Source: JAEUIE01 sp035430005
Lineage (GTDB): Bacteria; Planctomycetota; Planctomycetia; Gemmatales; HRBIN36
Direction: 5' to 3'
Length of the DNA stretch: 64,000 nucleotides
Assembly: GCA_035430005.1 (NCBI GenBank)
Contig: DAOMFV010000005.1
Location: 1 to 64,000 of the forward strand
Part shown: positions 1 to 9,415 of the stretch, piece by piece
How the letters are laid out: each line of letters starts with the position of its first letter
How positions within the stretch are numbered: the first letter of the stretch is position 1
Made by a program: the position numbers and the translations under genes
The notes under the pieces: model-generated
Told to the model about the DNA's origin: nothing
What the model saw: only the letters and a program-made list of their open reading frames with translations
The model's database searches: none

Positions 1-77
1 TCCTCTACTTAGCTGGTACCATGCTCTGGCTGGCGTGATTGTCAACACGGCCTAGATTAGTCATTGCCAGAGTCGAC

Positions 78-332
78 ATGAGCAGAACAAAGCCGTATGA
101 CATTTCTGCCCAATCGTACATCAATCCGGGCATTTGGTTTACTGGAGATAAGGCAAAACTCATCAATCTAATTTTGCAGGAAGCACAGAAGATCATCGAG
201 GAGGAATGCACGACAGAAGAGTACGTTAAAAGTTCTAAGACCCAAGCAGAGTTCATTATCAAAACGCTCTATTCAGAGCTCGGCTGGGAAGTTGTGATCG
301 TCTGGGAGGCAAATACGCCTGCGAAGCAATAA
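78..332 (+). CDS. Small hypothetical protein
   Basis: An 84-residue protein that I do not recognise. The reading frame extends upstream to a TTG at 39, but the ATG at 78 is the likelier start; no clear Shine-Dalgarno precedes either. The middle is helical and charged (residues about 25-55, rich in K, E and Q), and the C-terminus is hydrophobic (WEVVIVWEA). There is no signal peptide, membrane segment or known motif. It lies alone at the window edge, facing the end of the WD40 operon. It could be a genuine small cytoplasmic protein or a spurious frame. Confidence 0.35.
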   Translation: MSRTKPYDISAQSYINPGIWFTGDKAKLINLILQEAQKIIEEECTTEEYVKSSKTQAEFIIKTLYSELGWEVVIVWEANTPAKQ

Positions 333-752
333 GAATTTTGACTTTTACAAGGCGGTACTGCGGCGGGCCAATACTTGGTTGTGGCAGTATGTTCTACCGC
401 CAACTGGCACCGTTCACATCAAAAACCTTCGCAAGCCCGCCTGGCAGCGCCTGCAGCCTGTAGACGTGGTTATCCAAGCCCAGGCCTTGCTTGAACGAGG
501 TCTGTTTTACTTGATATCAAGAACTCGTTTTCCAAGGACGTTCATCCTGGGTGTGATCCCAGCCCTGGGCTGGAACTGGTGGACATGAACCCTTGCTTGC
601 GACGTGGTGCACCTTCAGCTGTACTCACCGCGATGTGACCATTAAAGTCGAGTGCTGCCGGTGAAGCGGAACTCTTCCAGTGTGTTGTAGGCCAGGTGGA
701 CGATGATAGTCTGCTTTGGCCCGACCCAAATCTACCCTAGCCTGTTCTCTCA
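333..752. other. Gene-poor region, possible decayed coding remnant
   Basis: No gene with good support is seen. Around 520-640 the + strand reads like coding text (a stretch ending in LVDMNPCLRRGAPSAVL and a stop), but upstream it runs into stops and has no start, so it may be an eroded remnant. A short GC-rich inverted repeat (CCAGCCC/GGGCTGG) lies near 560-575. Confidence 0.3.
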
Positions 753-1781
753 TCAGGCTTTGATCTTACTGACTAATGCAAGAAGAGAATATTGTCGCAA
801 TACGCCATCGGAGCAGGCTACTCCCAATTGAGCTCCTTGAGGGTGCAGCGTCATATCTCGAAAACTGACACCGTGTGAAACGGTGTGGAAACTGTTGGGT
901 TGGTCGGGCTTCCAGTACCAGATTTGTCCGCCGTTGCCACCTCCGGCCCCAACGATGAATCCATCAGGATGAAACGCCACACCCCATGCAGTGCCCTGGA
1001 AGGCTACAGCCGGTACGAGTTGCTGTTTGATTTTGCCTGTCGACCAATCGAACAGGACGACTTGGGGGTTTCCGACTCCCGCGAAGGCATTAGAGACATT
1101 GGTGATGCCGCCGCAGGCCAGGAGCGTGCCGGCATTGTTGAAAGCAATGCAGCGAACCCCCCCAATGTCAGCCATGAAGCCCTTGTCGTACTTGTGGAGT
1201 ACTTTGGCGTCGAGCTCTCGAATAATGCTGGCCTGGTGCCAATTCCAGTCAATTATTTTTCCCTTGAGGTCGGCAGACACCAGTCTGTCTTCTTTAGTGT
1301 GAAACGCCAGGTTGTAGACGTGGTAGTCGTGGCCCTCAAGCGTCTTAAGCAAACGTCCGTCGGGCAGGGACCAGACCTTGACCTTGAGATCATTCCCGCA
1401 CGAGGCCAGCGTCTGGCCATCAGAGCTGATAGCCAGGGCACGGATCCAGCCGTCGTGAGCTTCGATCGTGTTACTCGGCTTGGGAGTAGGTTGCTGCCAA
1501 TTCCACAAGTTGATGACGCCATGATAGTCAGCACTGACCAGCAGATGATCCTTCTTAGAGAACGCCATTGATCTGACCCAGCCCTGGTGGCCGGACAGTT
1601 TGGTGGTGCTGGCATCGAGGACATTCACACGTTGAATAGAACTATCCTGCGCCGTGGCGAAGAGATACTTGCCTGTGGGATCGTATCGGCAGGCAATGAG
1701 CGGGCTTCCCAGTTTCAGCTCTTTCCAGAGTCTGGTTTTGGTGGGATCGATCTTCAAAGTAAAGGGAAGGAATGGTCCCAT
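753..1781 (-). CDS. WD40 repeat beta-propeller protein
   Basis: A 342-residue protein made almost entirely of WD40-like repeats. About seven blades can be counted, for example those starting GHQGWVRSMAF, AHDGWIRALAI, GHDYHVYNLAF and GGVRCIAFN, several ending in LWNW, VWSL or DWNW. This predicts a single seven-bladed propeller acting as a protein-binding platform. No signal peptide is visible, unlike its two operon partners, so its location is uncertain. It starts two bases after the DUF1501 stop codon and is the last gene of a three-gene leftward operon (DUF1549/DUF1553, DUF1501, WD40). That arrangement is common in planctomycetes, but its job is not established. Confidence 0.85.
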   Translation of the reverse strand: MGPFLPFTLKIDPTKTRLWKELKLGSPLIACRYDPTGKYLFATAQDSSIQRVNVLDASTTKLSGHQGWVRSMAFSKKDHLLVSADYHGVINLWNWQQPTPKPSNTIEAHDGWIRALAISSDGQTLASCGNDLKVKVWSLPDGRLLKTLEGHDYHVYNLAFHTKEDRLVSADLKGKIIDWNWHQASIIRELDAKVLHKYDKGFMADIGGVRCIAFNNAGTLLACGGITNVSNAFAGVGNPQVVLFDWSTGKIKQQLVPAVAFQGTAWGVAFHPDGFIVGAGGGNGGQIWYWKPDQPNSFHTVSHGVSFRDMTLHPQGAQLGVACSDGVLRQYSLLALVSKIKA

Positions 1782-1783
1782 AG

Positions 1784-3085
1784 TTATGCCAGAAGTTCTT
1801 TGATGGCGCTGGCCTTAGGATCAGCCAGAGGGATGGGGCGTTCATCGGGAGTGTGCAGATTCTTGGCCGGGTTAATTCCCAGCGCCCGGTAGTAGGTATG
1901 GAAGAGATGTCCGCCGTGGACTTCGCGATCTGTCACTGCTGTACCGTTGGCGTTGGTCTTACCTGTGACGGCGCCAGCCTGGATGCCACAACCACCCAGG
2001 GCGACGGACCAAGCCTTGGACCAGTGATCGCGGCCATAGAGATGGTTGATCCGTGGCGTGCGGCCGAACTCCGACATGACGATGACCAATGTGCTGGACC
2101 AAAGGCCACGATCAACCAGATCGTCGATCAGCGTCGCAAAGCTGCGGTCAAACTCGCCGAGCTGTTCGATGTGAAAGTCGAAGTTCTCGTGGTGGGTATC
2201 GTAATTGGAATGGGTGACTTTCACAAAGGTGGCGCCGTGTTCGAGTAGACGCCTGGCCATCAGGCAATGCCTGCCGAAATCGTGCTTTCCATAGCGATCT
2301 GCCAAGCGGGGGTCTTCCTTACCGGTGTCGAAGATGTGGGCCTGCTTCATGAACTGCTCGGCCTGATCGAACGAGGCGGTGTAGGCTTCAGTCTGGGCGG
2401 AACGGCGGGAACGTTGAAAACGCTGGTTTAGCTGGCTGCGCAACTGCTCACGCTGTTGTTCGGCATCAGGACTGAGATTTTTCGGGGCAAAGAGATTAGG
2501 CGGTGGCTGCCCATTGGCCAGTGTCACCGAGGCGAAGCGTGGGCCGAGGAAAGCAGCGTCCTGCTTGCCAAAACTGCTGCCACCGGAAGGGGTGATATGC
2601 AGGTAGCCAGGCAGACTGCTTTCCGAGGGACTTAACAGCTTGGAGGCTACGGAGCCAAGGTGCGGGTAATCGAAGGCGGGTTCCTTGCGTCGCCCCGTGT
2701 GCATGATGTAATCGCCTTTGCCATGGTCGTCTTCTGCTGTGTTCAGGCCGCGAACCAAGGCAAGGCGGTGCATTTTCTTGGCTGTGTAGGCCAGCAGCTC
2801 GCAGATGTGGATGCCGGGAACGGATGTCTTGATAGCCCGGAATGGGCCGCCGGTGTCAGTGCCAGGCTTGGGGTCCCACGTTTCCAACTGGCTGGCGCCG
2901 CCCGCCAGATTGATAACCAGCACCCGTTTCTGCGATGACTTGAGCGACTGGGCGGATGCCATGGTTGTCATACCGGCAAACCCCAAGGCGCCGGCAGCAG
3001 TACCCATCAAGAATGTCCGTCGTGAGTGAAGGTGTTCCTTCGTTCCGCATTGGTAAGAGCAGGGTTGCATCGTTTCCCTCTTCAT
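1784..3085 (-). CDS. DUF1501 family protein (Tat-exported, sulfatase/phosphatase-like fold)
   Basis: A 433-residue DUF1501 protein. Residues about 20-45 form a twin-arginine signal (SRRTFLMGTAAGALGFAG) ending near ASAQS, so it should be folded before export. Family landmarks include LVINLAGGASQLETWDPKP, VMSEFGRTPRIN and GRDHWSKAWS; the histidines and aspartates around these resemble metal sites of the alkaline phosphatase/sulfatase superfamily. ATG 3085 is the first start; ATG 3070, five codons inside, follows a better GAGGG. It sits between a DUF1549/DUF1553 gene (15 bp upstream) and the WD40 gene (2 bp downstream). The substrate is unknown; in planctomycetes this pair is often suspected to act in polysaccharide handling. 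Confidence 0.88.
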   Translation of the reverse strand: MKRETMQPCSYQCGTKEHLHSRRTFLMGTAAGALGFAGMTTMASAQSLKSSQKRVLVINLAGGASQLETWDPKPGTDTGGPFRAIKTSVPGIHICELLAYTAKKMHRLALVRGLNTAEDDHGKGDYIMHTGRRKEPAFDYPHLGSVASKLLSPSESSLPGYLHITPSGGSSFGKQDAAFLGPRFASVTLANGQPPPNLFAPKNLSPDAEQQREQLRSQLNQRFQRSRRSAQTEAYTASFDQAEQFMKQAHIFDTGKEDPRLADRYGKHDFGRHCLMARRLLEHGATFVKVTHSNYDTHHENFDFHIEQLGEFDRSFATLIDDLVDRGLWSSTLVIVMSEFGRTPRINHLYGRDHWSKAWSVALGGCGIQAGAVTGKTNANGTAVTDREVHGGHLFHTYYRALGINPAKNLHTPDERPIPLADPKASAIKELLA

Positions 3086-3100
3086 GACGAATACCGGAGC

Positions 3101-4732
3101 TTAATGGTTGAAACGAAACTCGACTGAAGTAAGCAGGGACCAGGTCAGTTCACTGAGGGTAGTGTGCCGTTGAGCTGCGGGAGCGGCCTGCAGCATTTTG
3201 ATGACCTCCGTTCGTTCTTCCTGACTCGGCAGGCGGGTAAGTATCGAGAGGAACAGATCATCAGTGATCTGGGCTTCATCCTTCATCCTGGTAAGTCGAT
3301 CCATCAGATTGGCATTTCTGATTGAGAGCCAATCGCGGAGAACAGAACCGTTCTTGAGGAAGAGCGATTGTTCCAGCGTCGCCAGGAAAGAATGACCTTC
3401 CGGTTCGCCGGGTCGTGTACCAAAGGTACTGACAAACGGGGAAACCTGGGGGCTGAGTTTGGCATAAAGCGTCGCTTCCGTGCACTTGGTACCCAGGGCA
3501 GTGCGCTCGGCATCGGTCAGGCCAGTGGCCTGCATCATGGCAAAGGCCATTTGTTCAGGAGAAAGTGGCTTCAGAGGTGCCACCACCCATTTAGTCGGAT
3601 CGATCTCCTTGAGTTGCACCGGTACTTCACTACTGCGCTGATAAGCCTGGCTCATAGTAATCTCGCGCAGGAGCCAGCGAAGGTTGTAATGGTGTGCAAT
3701 AAACTCCTTCGTGAGCAGATCAAGGATGGCTGGATGAGACGGCGGATTCTCGCTATTGTCCAGATCCAGTGGATGAATCAGGCCACGGCCCATGAGCATC
3801 GCCCAGAAACGGTTCACCGTTGCACGGGCAAAGGCATGGTTATCTTTGGAGGTAAGGATTGGAGCCAACTGGGCTCGTCGACTAAAGACCGGCTGTGGCT
3901 TCTCACCCTTCTTTGGTGGAACCTTGTATTCCTTACCTTTATCGAAGGCGGGTTCATTGATCGCAGTCAGGCTGATCAAACGAGGCTTGGTAGTTTTTAC
4001 CTTCTTGGCTTTGTCAAATACATCCTGGAACGAGACTTCGCCTTCTGCCTTCTCAGCGAGTACGGCCTTTTTATCTTCGCCGTTGGGGAAGAGACTAGTG
4101 CGGTTGAAGAACGCAGCTAGGCCATAGTAGTGCTCCTGCTTGTAGTCGTTGACCAGGGGATGATCGTGGCACTGGGCACACTGAAGATTGCGACCGAAAA
4201 AGAGCCTGCTGACATCACGGGTGATCTGGTTTACTTCACCATCACGATCGAGCAAGAACTTGGCGGCGGGGCGTGTCTTCGGATCGCTGCCATCAGCTGA
4301 GAGAATCTCTCGGATCAACTGATCCCAGGGACGATTCTCAGCAAAGGCAGTGTAAAGGTATGCTTGCCACTCTGCGGTCGGGACACGCTGATCTGGCCGT
4401 CTGTCCATGAGCATGACATCTACCACATGGGACATGTGCCTGGCATGTTCCGGTCTGGCGAGAAGTTGATCGATCAATTGATTACGTTTGTTAGTCGATT
4501 TCTCGTTAAGAAAAGTACGAGCTTCCTGCGCCGAAGGAATGGTGCCTAGCAAGTCGAGATAGAGGCGACGAATGATCTCAGAATCTGCAGAGGCAGTGAC
4601 GGCCGTCAGTTGTTCCTTAGGCATACTCTTGATAATGAGAGTATCGATCCGAGGATACACCGGTTCTGCGAGCTTCTGAGCTTCCGGCAGCGAAGCCAGT
4701 CCAAACGCTAAATGGAAATAGACGAGGAACAT
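3101..4732 (-). CDS. DUF1549/DUF1553 secreted protein without PSCyt1 heme domain
   Basis: The ATG at 4732 gives a protein of about 543 residues beginning with a signal-peptide-like stretch (MFLVYFHLAFGLASLPEA). The frame continues upstream to a TTG at 4753 but lacks a better start. DUF1549 occupies the first ~220 residues and contains the CAQCHDHPL heme-like CxxCH motif. DUF1553 fills the C-terminal third (ARATVNRFWAMLMGRGL, LREITMSQAYQRSS, SFLATLEQSLFLKNGS). Unlike the two later paralogs, there is no N-terminal PSCyt1 domain with its own CxxCHG motif. It is the first gene of the leftward operon with DUF1501 and WD40 genes. Molecular function is not established for this family. Confidence 0.85.
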   Translation of the reverse strand: MFLVYFHLAFGLASLPEAQKLAEPVYPRIDTLIIKSMPKEQLTAVTASADSEIIRRLYLDLLGTIPSAQEARTFLNEKSTNKRNQLIDQLLARPEHARHMSHVVDVMLMDRRPDQRVPTAEWQAYLYTAFAENRPWDQLIREILSADGSDPKTRPAAKFLLDRDGEVNQITRDVSRLFFGRNLQCAQCHDHPLVNDYKQEHYYGLAAFFNRTSLFPNGEDKKAVLAEKAEGEVSFQDVFDKAKKVKTTKPRLISLTAINEPAFDKGKEYKVPPKKGEKPQPVFSRRAQLAPILTSKDNHAFARATVNRFWAMLMGRGLIHPLDLDNSENPPSHPAILDLLTKEFIAHHYNLRWLLREITMSQAYQRSSEVPVQLKEIDPTKWVVAPLKPLSPEQMAFAMMQATGLTDAERTALGTKCTEATLYAKLSPQVSPFVSTFGTRPGEPEGHSFLATLEQSLFLKNGSVLRDWLSIRNANLMDRLTRMKDEAQITDDLFLSILTRLPSQEERTEVIKMLQAAPAAQRHTTLSELTWSLLTSVEFRFNH

Positions 4733-5043
4733 GGGAGAAGTCCAGGCAGGCAAGGCGGGGAATCAGGCAGAATAGAGGTGCTAGCGGAACCTACAGGAAT
4801 CGGGGTCGCCACAAGCACGGTGAGTGTCTATAGCCTTGCCTAGTGAAAGGGGAATGTCAAGGCTAAATTGTTCACGGATCTGAATACTCTCTGAAGCTAC
4901 TGTCACGGTCCCGGCCATGCTCGATTCCTGACGAGCCAAATTGCATCGTCATGATAATCCAAGTAAGATGAGGCTGCCTGTCGTTTGCTCCTGATTGATC
5001 CCGCCGTGTCTGAACACTCCAGCTTCCTCAATGCGTCTTGTAT
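4733..5043. other. Divergent intergenic region
   Basis: This stretch separates two divergently transcribed DUF1549/DUF1553 genes and presumably holds both promoters. I see no convincing -35/-10 pair, operator palindrome or RNA gene. Out-of-frame ATG 5031 precedes the right-hand gene. Confidence 0.4.
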
Positions 5044-7794
5044 ATGCGACTGCTTATTCCAGTGTTTATCATTCTGCTGTGGTTCTGTAATCCTGTTCAA
5101 GGACAGCGATTCAGCACAGAGCAGTTGGAATTCTTCGAGAAGCAGATACGCCCTGTGCTGACGGAGAAATGTCTCGTCTGTCATGGAGCCAATCTCGCCA
5201 AGGTCAAGTTGCGGCTCGATTCGCGTGATGCTGTAATTAAGGGAAGTAGCAACGGTGCCGTCGTAATAGCCGGACTGCCAGCACAGAGCAGGTTGATAGA
5301 AGCATTGCGGTATCAGGGCGACGTGCAGATGCCCCCCTCCGGCAAATTGACCAACACAGAGATTAAGGCATTTGAAAAATGGATCGAGATAGGCCTGCCC
5401 TGGCCGGAGAATCCTAGGTTGACTTCTCCCGAAACCATTGCCTCTGCTGCCAAGAAGCACTGGGCGTTTCAACCAATTGTTCAGCCGAAACTGCCCACCG
5501 TCTGTGAAAAAAGCTGGGTGCGAACTCCTATCGATCGCTTCATCTTGGCATCACTCGAGACGATTGGTGTTCAGCCATCGGCCCTGGCTGACAAGTACAC
5601 CCTAATACGCCGAGCGACATTCGATCTACATGGCCTGCCACCGACGATGGAAGAAGTAAAGTCGTTTGAAGCCGACACTTCACCGAACGCTTACCCTAAA
5701 CTGATTGATCGCCTGCTTGCTTCGCCCCGCTATGGGGAACGCTGGGCCCGGCACTGGCTCGATGTCGCCCGTTATGCTGACAACAAAGGCTATGTCTTCT
5801 TCGAGGATAAGAACTATCCATGGGCATTCACTTTTCGGGATTACGTCATTGAGGCATTCAATAAAGACTTACCGTTCGACCGTTTCATCCAGGAACAGCT
5901 TGCGGCCGATCAATTGAAACTGAAAGACTCGAAGGCGCTGGCGGCTCTAGGCTTCCTCACTGTCGGCGGGCACTTCATGAACAACACCCACGACATCATC
6001 GATGATCGCATCGATGTAGTGTCACGTGGCCTGATGGGACTGACGGTTACCTGTGCCCGCTGCCATGATCACAAGTTCGATCCAGTCCCGCAGGCTGACT
6101 ACTACTCGCTCTACGGTGTCTTCCGCAGCAGTACGGAGCCGCTGGTTCCACCGCTGTTGGTCCAGGCACCAACGACAAAAGACTTCGAAAAGTTTGCTCT
6201 AGATCTGGCTCAACGTGAAAAGAAACTCTATGACTTCGTACACGCACGGCATCAGGAACTGGTCAATGATGCCCGTAAGCGTGTGACTGAGTATCTGCTG
6301 GCTGTTTATGCCTCCAGGAATCAGCCTCCTGCTGATGACTTCATGCTGATTGCTGACAAGGGCGACCTGAACCCGACCATGATCAATCGCTGGCGGGTGT
6401 ACCTCGACAATGCCGGCAAACGAAACGATCTTCTCTGGAAACCCTGGCATGCATTTGCCGCACTAGCTGAGAAGGAGTTTGCTTCGCGCAGTGCCGACAT
6501 CTGTCAAATGATTCACCGCGAGAAGGGCTTGAACCCCCTAGTCAAAAAGGCATTCGCCTCACCGCCAACGGACATGAAAGACGTGGCGAAACGTTACGGA
6601 CAGATGCTCGAAGAAAGCGAGCGGCGCTGGCAGTACGTTTTGATCCGATCGTTTTTCCGCAGAAAGCCTCCACCCACAAAATTGGAGGATGCCGATACAG
6701 AACAACTGCGTGAGGTACTCTACGGCTCGCAATCGCCGGCCGATGCACCACTGACGCTCGACTGGGGCTTTCTCTCCCTTTTTCCGGACCGGGCGACCCA
6801 GGAAGAATACAAAAAGTTGATCAAGGAAGTGGAGGTTCACAGCGCCAAGGGACCGGCCCGAGCCATGGTGTTGAATGATTCGGTCAGACCCTTCGAGCCG
6901 CAAGTCTTTCTACGTGGTCAGCCACAGCGATTGGGTGAGCATGTGCCACGACAGTTTCTGGCGGTCGTCAATCCAGGGCGACAACCATTCAATCAAGGCA
7001 GTGGCAGACTGGAACTAGCTCATGAAGTAACTTCGAAGAGGAATCCCTTAACAGCCCGCGTCATCGTCAACCGTGTCTGGATGCATCACTTCGGCGTCGG
7101 TCTGGTGCCTACACCAAGTGACTTTGGCTTACGTGGCTCACCCCCAAGCCATTCAGAACTGCTTGATTACCTGGCTTCTGACTTCATGGAGAATGGCTGG
7201 TCTCTCAAGAGATTACATCGACTGATCATGTCGTCAGCAGTGTACCAGCAGCAGAGTCAGGATCGGCCGCATGCTCAGGCCAAGGACTCCGAGAACCGTC
7301 TGCTCTGGAAGATGAATCGTCACCGACTGGAGTTTGAAGCATTACACGATTCCACACTGAGCGTGTCGGGACAACTCGATGCCACTATGGGTGGGCCGGC
7401 CGTGCCTCTCTTCACCGGCAAGAACCGTCGGGCCATCTATGGTTATGTGGATCGACTTGACTTCCCCAGCCTGCTCACGACATTCGATGTGCCGAACCCT
7501 GCCAGCAGCACACCACTGCGTAACCTGACAACGGTGGCTCCACAGGCGCTCTTCCTGATGAACGGCCCGATGTTGCGGGAAGCAGCTAAGCGAACCGAGG
7601 CGATGAAAGAGGTTCAGCAGGAACCCACGCATGCAAAGCTTTTAGCCGTGTATCGCATACTTTTTCAACGTGTACCGTTTGGACGAGAGGTCATACTTGC
7701 CCAAGAGTACTTGGGGGAGAAGCCGAGCCAGGAACGCTGGATCGATTTCATTCATGGCCTAATGATGACAAATGAGTTTGCCTTTGTGGACTAG
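5044..7794 (+). CDS. PSCyt1-DUF1549-DUF1553 cytochrome-like secreted protein
   Basis: A 916-residue protein starting at ATG 5044, with a clear signal peptide (MRLLIPVFIILLWFCNPVQG); an in-frame TTG at 5038 is the alternative. Domain order: PSCyt1, residues ~25-120, with the heme motif CLVCHG; DUF1549, ~160-370, with CARCHDHKFDPVP; a variable middle; DUF1553, ~640-890 (ARVIVNRVWMHHFG, LHRLIMSSAVYQQQS, APQALFLMNGPML). Two CxxCH motifs suggest a diheme periplasmic or surface protein. It is followed 12 bp later by a DUF1501 gene, so the two should be co-transcribed. The pairing is typical of planctomycetes; substrate and redox role are unknown. Confidence 0.9.
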   Translation: MRLLIPVFIILLWFCNPVQGQRFSTEQLEFFEKQIRPVLTEKCLVCHGANLAKVKLRLDSRDAVIKGSSNGAVVIAGLPAQSRLIEALRYQGDVQMPPSGKLTNTEIKAFEKWIEIGLPWPENPRLTSPETIASAAKKHWAFQPIVQPKLPTVCEKSWVRTPIDRFILASLETIGVQPSALADKYTLIRRATFDLHGLPPTMEEVKSFEADTSPNAYPKLIDRLLASPRYGERWARHWLDVARYADNKGYVFFEDKNYPWAFTFRDYVIEAFNKDLPFDRFIQEQLAADQLKLKDSKALAALGFLTVGGHFMNNTHDIIDDRIDVVSRGLMGLTVTCARCHDHKFDPVPQADYYSLYGVFRSSTEPLVPPLLVQAPTTKDFEKFALDLAQREKKLYDFVHARHQELVNDARKRVTEYLLAVYASRNQPPADDFMLIADKGDLNPTMINRWRVYLDNAGKRNDLLWKPWHAFAALAEKEFASRSADICQMIHREKGLNPLVKKAFASPPTDMKDVAKRYGQMLEESERRWQYVLIRSFFRRKPPPTKLEDADTEQLREVLYGSQSPADAPLTLDWGFLSLFPDRATQEEYKKLIKEVEVHSAKGPARAMVLNDSVRPFEPQVFLRGQPQRLGEHVPRQFLAVVNPGRQPFNQGSGRLELAHEVTSKRNPLTARVIVNRVWMHHFGVGLVPTPSDFGLRGSPPSHSELLDYLASDFMENGWSLKRLHRLIMSSAVYQQQSQDRPHAQAKDSENRLLWKMNRHRLEFEALHDSTLSVSGQLDATMGGPAVPLFTGKNRRAIYGYVDRLDFPSLLTTFDVPNPASSTPLRNLTTVAPQALFLMNGPMLREAAKRTEAMKEVQQEPTHAKLLAVYRILFQRVPFGREVILAQEYLGEKPSQERWIDFIHGLMMTNEFAFVD

Positions 7795-7806
7795 CCGGAG
7801 CGATTG

Positions 7807-9204
7807 ATGCATCTGTTTTCCCGACGAGTTATGCTGCAGCGATGCGGAACCGGTCTGGGAATGCTGGCACTAGCCGGCGTGCTGACCGATGATCGCGCCC
7901 TTGCCAGGGAACCGCCGGCACTCGATCCGATGACACCCCGGTTACCCCACTTCCCCGGCAAGGCCAAGCACGTCGTCCATCTCTTCATGAACGGCGGTCC
8001 CTCGCAGGTCGATACCTTCGATCCTAAGCCCAGGCTCGACAAGTATCATGGCAAACCGCTGCCGACGCAGAACTTCCGCACCGAGCGCAAGACCGGGGCC
8101 GCCATGCGGTCGCCGTTTGTGTTCAAGAAGTATGGTCAATCGGGGATCGAAGTCAGTGAGCTCTTCGCCAAGACAGCTGAGCATATCGATGACATGTGTG
8201 TCATCCGTTCGATGTATGCTGATGTCCCCAACCACGAACCGTCGCTACTGCTCATGAACTGTGGCGATGGCCGACTGCCCCGTCCCAGCTTTGGCTCGTG
8301 GGTCACCTACGGACTCGGCAGCGAAAGTAAGAATCTTCCCGGTTTCGTCGTCATGTGTCCCGGCGGATACCCCATCGTCACCACCCAGAACTGGCGATCG
8401 GGTTTCCTGCCCGGCGTCTACCAGGGTACCTACATCGATAGCCAGCATAACCAAATAGATAAGCTCGTTGAGTACATTCGCAATACGAACCTCTCACCAC
8501 AACGGCAGCGTGAACAACTCGATCTGGTGCGCCGACTGAATGAACAGCATCTGCAAGCTCGGCAACAGGATCAGATGCTTGAATCTCGCATCCGCACCTT
8601 CGAACTGGCGTTCCGCATGCAGACTGACGCTGCCGACGTCTTCGACATCAGCAAGGAAACGCCTGCCACGCGTGACCAGTATGGCCACACAACCCATGGT
8701 AGGCAATTGCTCTACACCCGCCGCCTGATTGAACGAGGCGTACGTTTCGTGCAACTCTGGAGTGGGGCTGGGCAACCATGGGACAATCATGATGGATTGG
8801 AGAAACAACATCGAACTCTCGCTGCACAGTGGGATCAGCCGATAGCAGCCTTTTTGACTGATCTCAAGCAGCGAGGGCTGTTCGACTCAACGCTGGTGCT
8901 GTGGGGAGGTGAGTTTGGTAGAACGCCTGTAGCAGAGTTGCCACAACTCAACGGACGGGATCATAACCACTATGGCTTTACCTGCTGGTTGGCAGGGGGC
9001 GGCATCAAAGGCGGCATGGCCCATGGCAGTACCGATGAGTTTGGTTTCCGAGCTATCGAGAAACCGATGCACGTGCATGATCTTCATGCCACCATGCTGC
9101 ATCTCCTGGGGTTTGATCACACCCGACTGACCTATCGATATGCCGGCCGCGATTTTCGACTGACAGATGTGCATGGCAAAGTTTGTCGGGAATTATTGAG
9201 CTGA
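7807..9204 (+). CDS. DUF1501 family protein (Tat-exported)
   Basis: A 465-residue DUF1501 protein starting at ATG 7807 (an in-frame TTG precedes it immediately). The N-terminus has an arginine pair and hydrophobic core (SRRVMLQRCGTGLGMLALAG), consistent with Tat export. Family landmarks: VHLFMNGGPSQVDTFDPKP, WGGEFGRTPVAEL, NGRDHNHYGFTCWLAGGG and VHDLHATMLHLLGFDH. It lies 12 bp after the PSCyt1-DUF1549-DUF1553 gene and closely resembles the product of 13177-14583, so the two operons appear to be paralogous. Function is inferred only at superfamily level (phosphatase/sulfatase-like). Confidence 0.9.
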   Translation: MHLFSRRVMLQRCGTGLGMLALAGVLTDDRALAREPPALDPMTPRLPHFPGKAKHVVHLFMNGGPSQVDTFDPKPRLDKYHGKPLPTQNFRTERKTGAAMRSPFVFKKYGQSGIEVSELFAKTAEHIDDMCVIRSMYADVPNHEPSLLLMNCGDGRLPRPSFGSWVTYGLGSESKNLPGFVVMCPGGYPIVTTQNWRSGFLPGVYQGTYIDSQHNQIDKLVEYIRNTNLSPQRQREQLDLVRRLNEQHLQARQQDQMLESRIRTFELAFRMQTDAADVFDISKETPATRDQYGHTTHGRQLLYTRRLIERGVRFVQLWSGAGQPWDNHDGLEKQHRTLAAQWDQPIAAFLTDLKQRGLFDSTLVLWGGEFGRTPVAELPQLNGRDHNHYGFTCWLAGGGIKGGMAHGSTDEFGFRAIEKPMHVHDLHATMLHLLGFDHTRLTYRYAGRDFRLTDVHGKVCRELLS

Positions 9205-9415
9205 GCCCTGACGTATCCCCAATCGTTCCGCCTTCCTAGATGACGTTCACCTGCTCTCAAGTCGAAGGCCCTAAACTCATGCTAGGCTTTGCCGTATTCA
9301 TCGTATACGATAAGGAGAACATGCCCTGTCAACTGCTCAGCCAGGGTCCCACCACGATGTTTCGTTAGTGATCTATTCACACCTTTCAGGTCGACCCAGA
9401 CAGGTATCCTGAGTG

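Noticed and set aside
885..1571. A 228-codon open frame on the + strand
   Set aside because: It is fully antisense to the WD40 gene, whose repeats are unmistakable.
4903..5472. A 189-codon open frame on the minus strand
   Set aside because: It lies antisense to the start of the PSCyt1-DUF1549-DUF1553 gene, has no motif and has the composition of a shadow frame.
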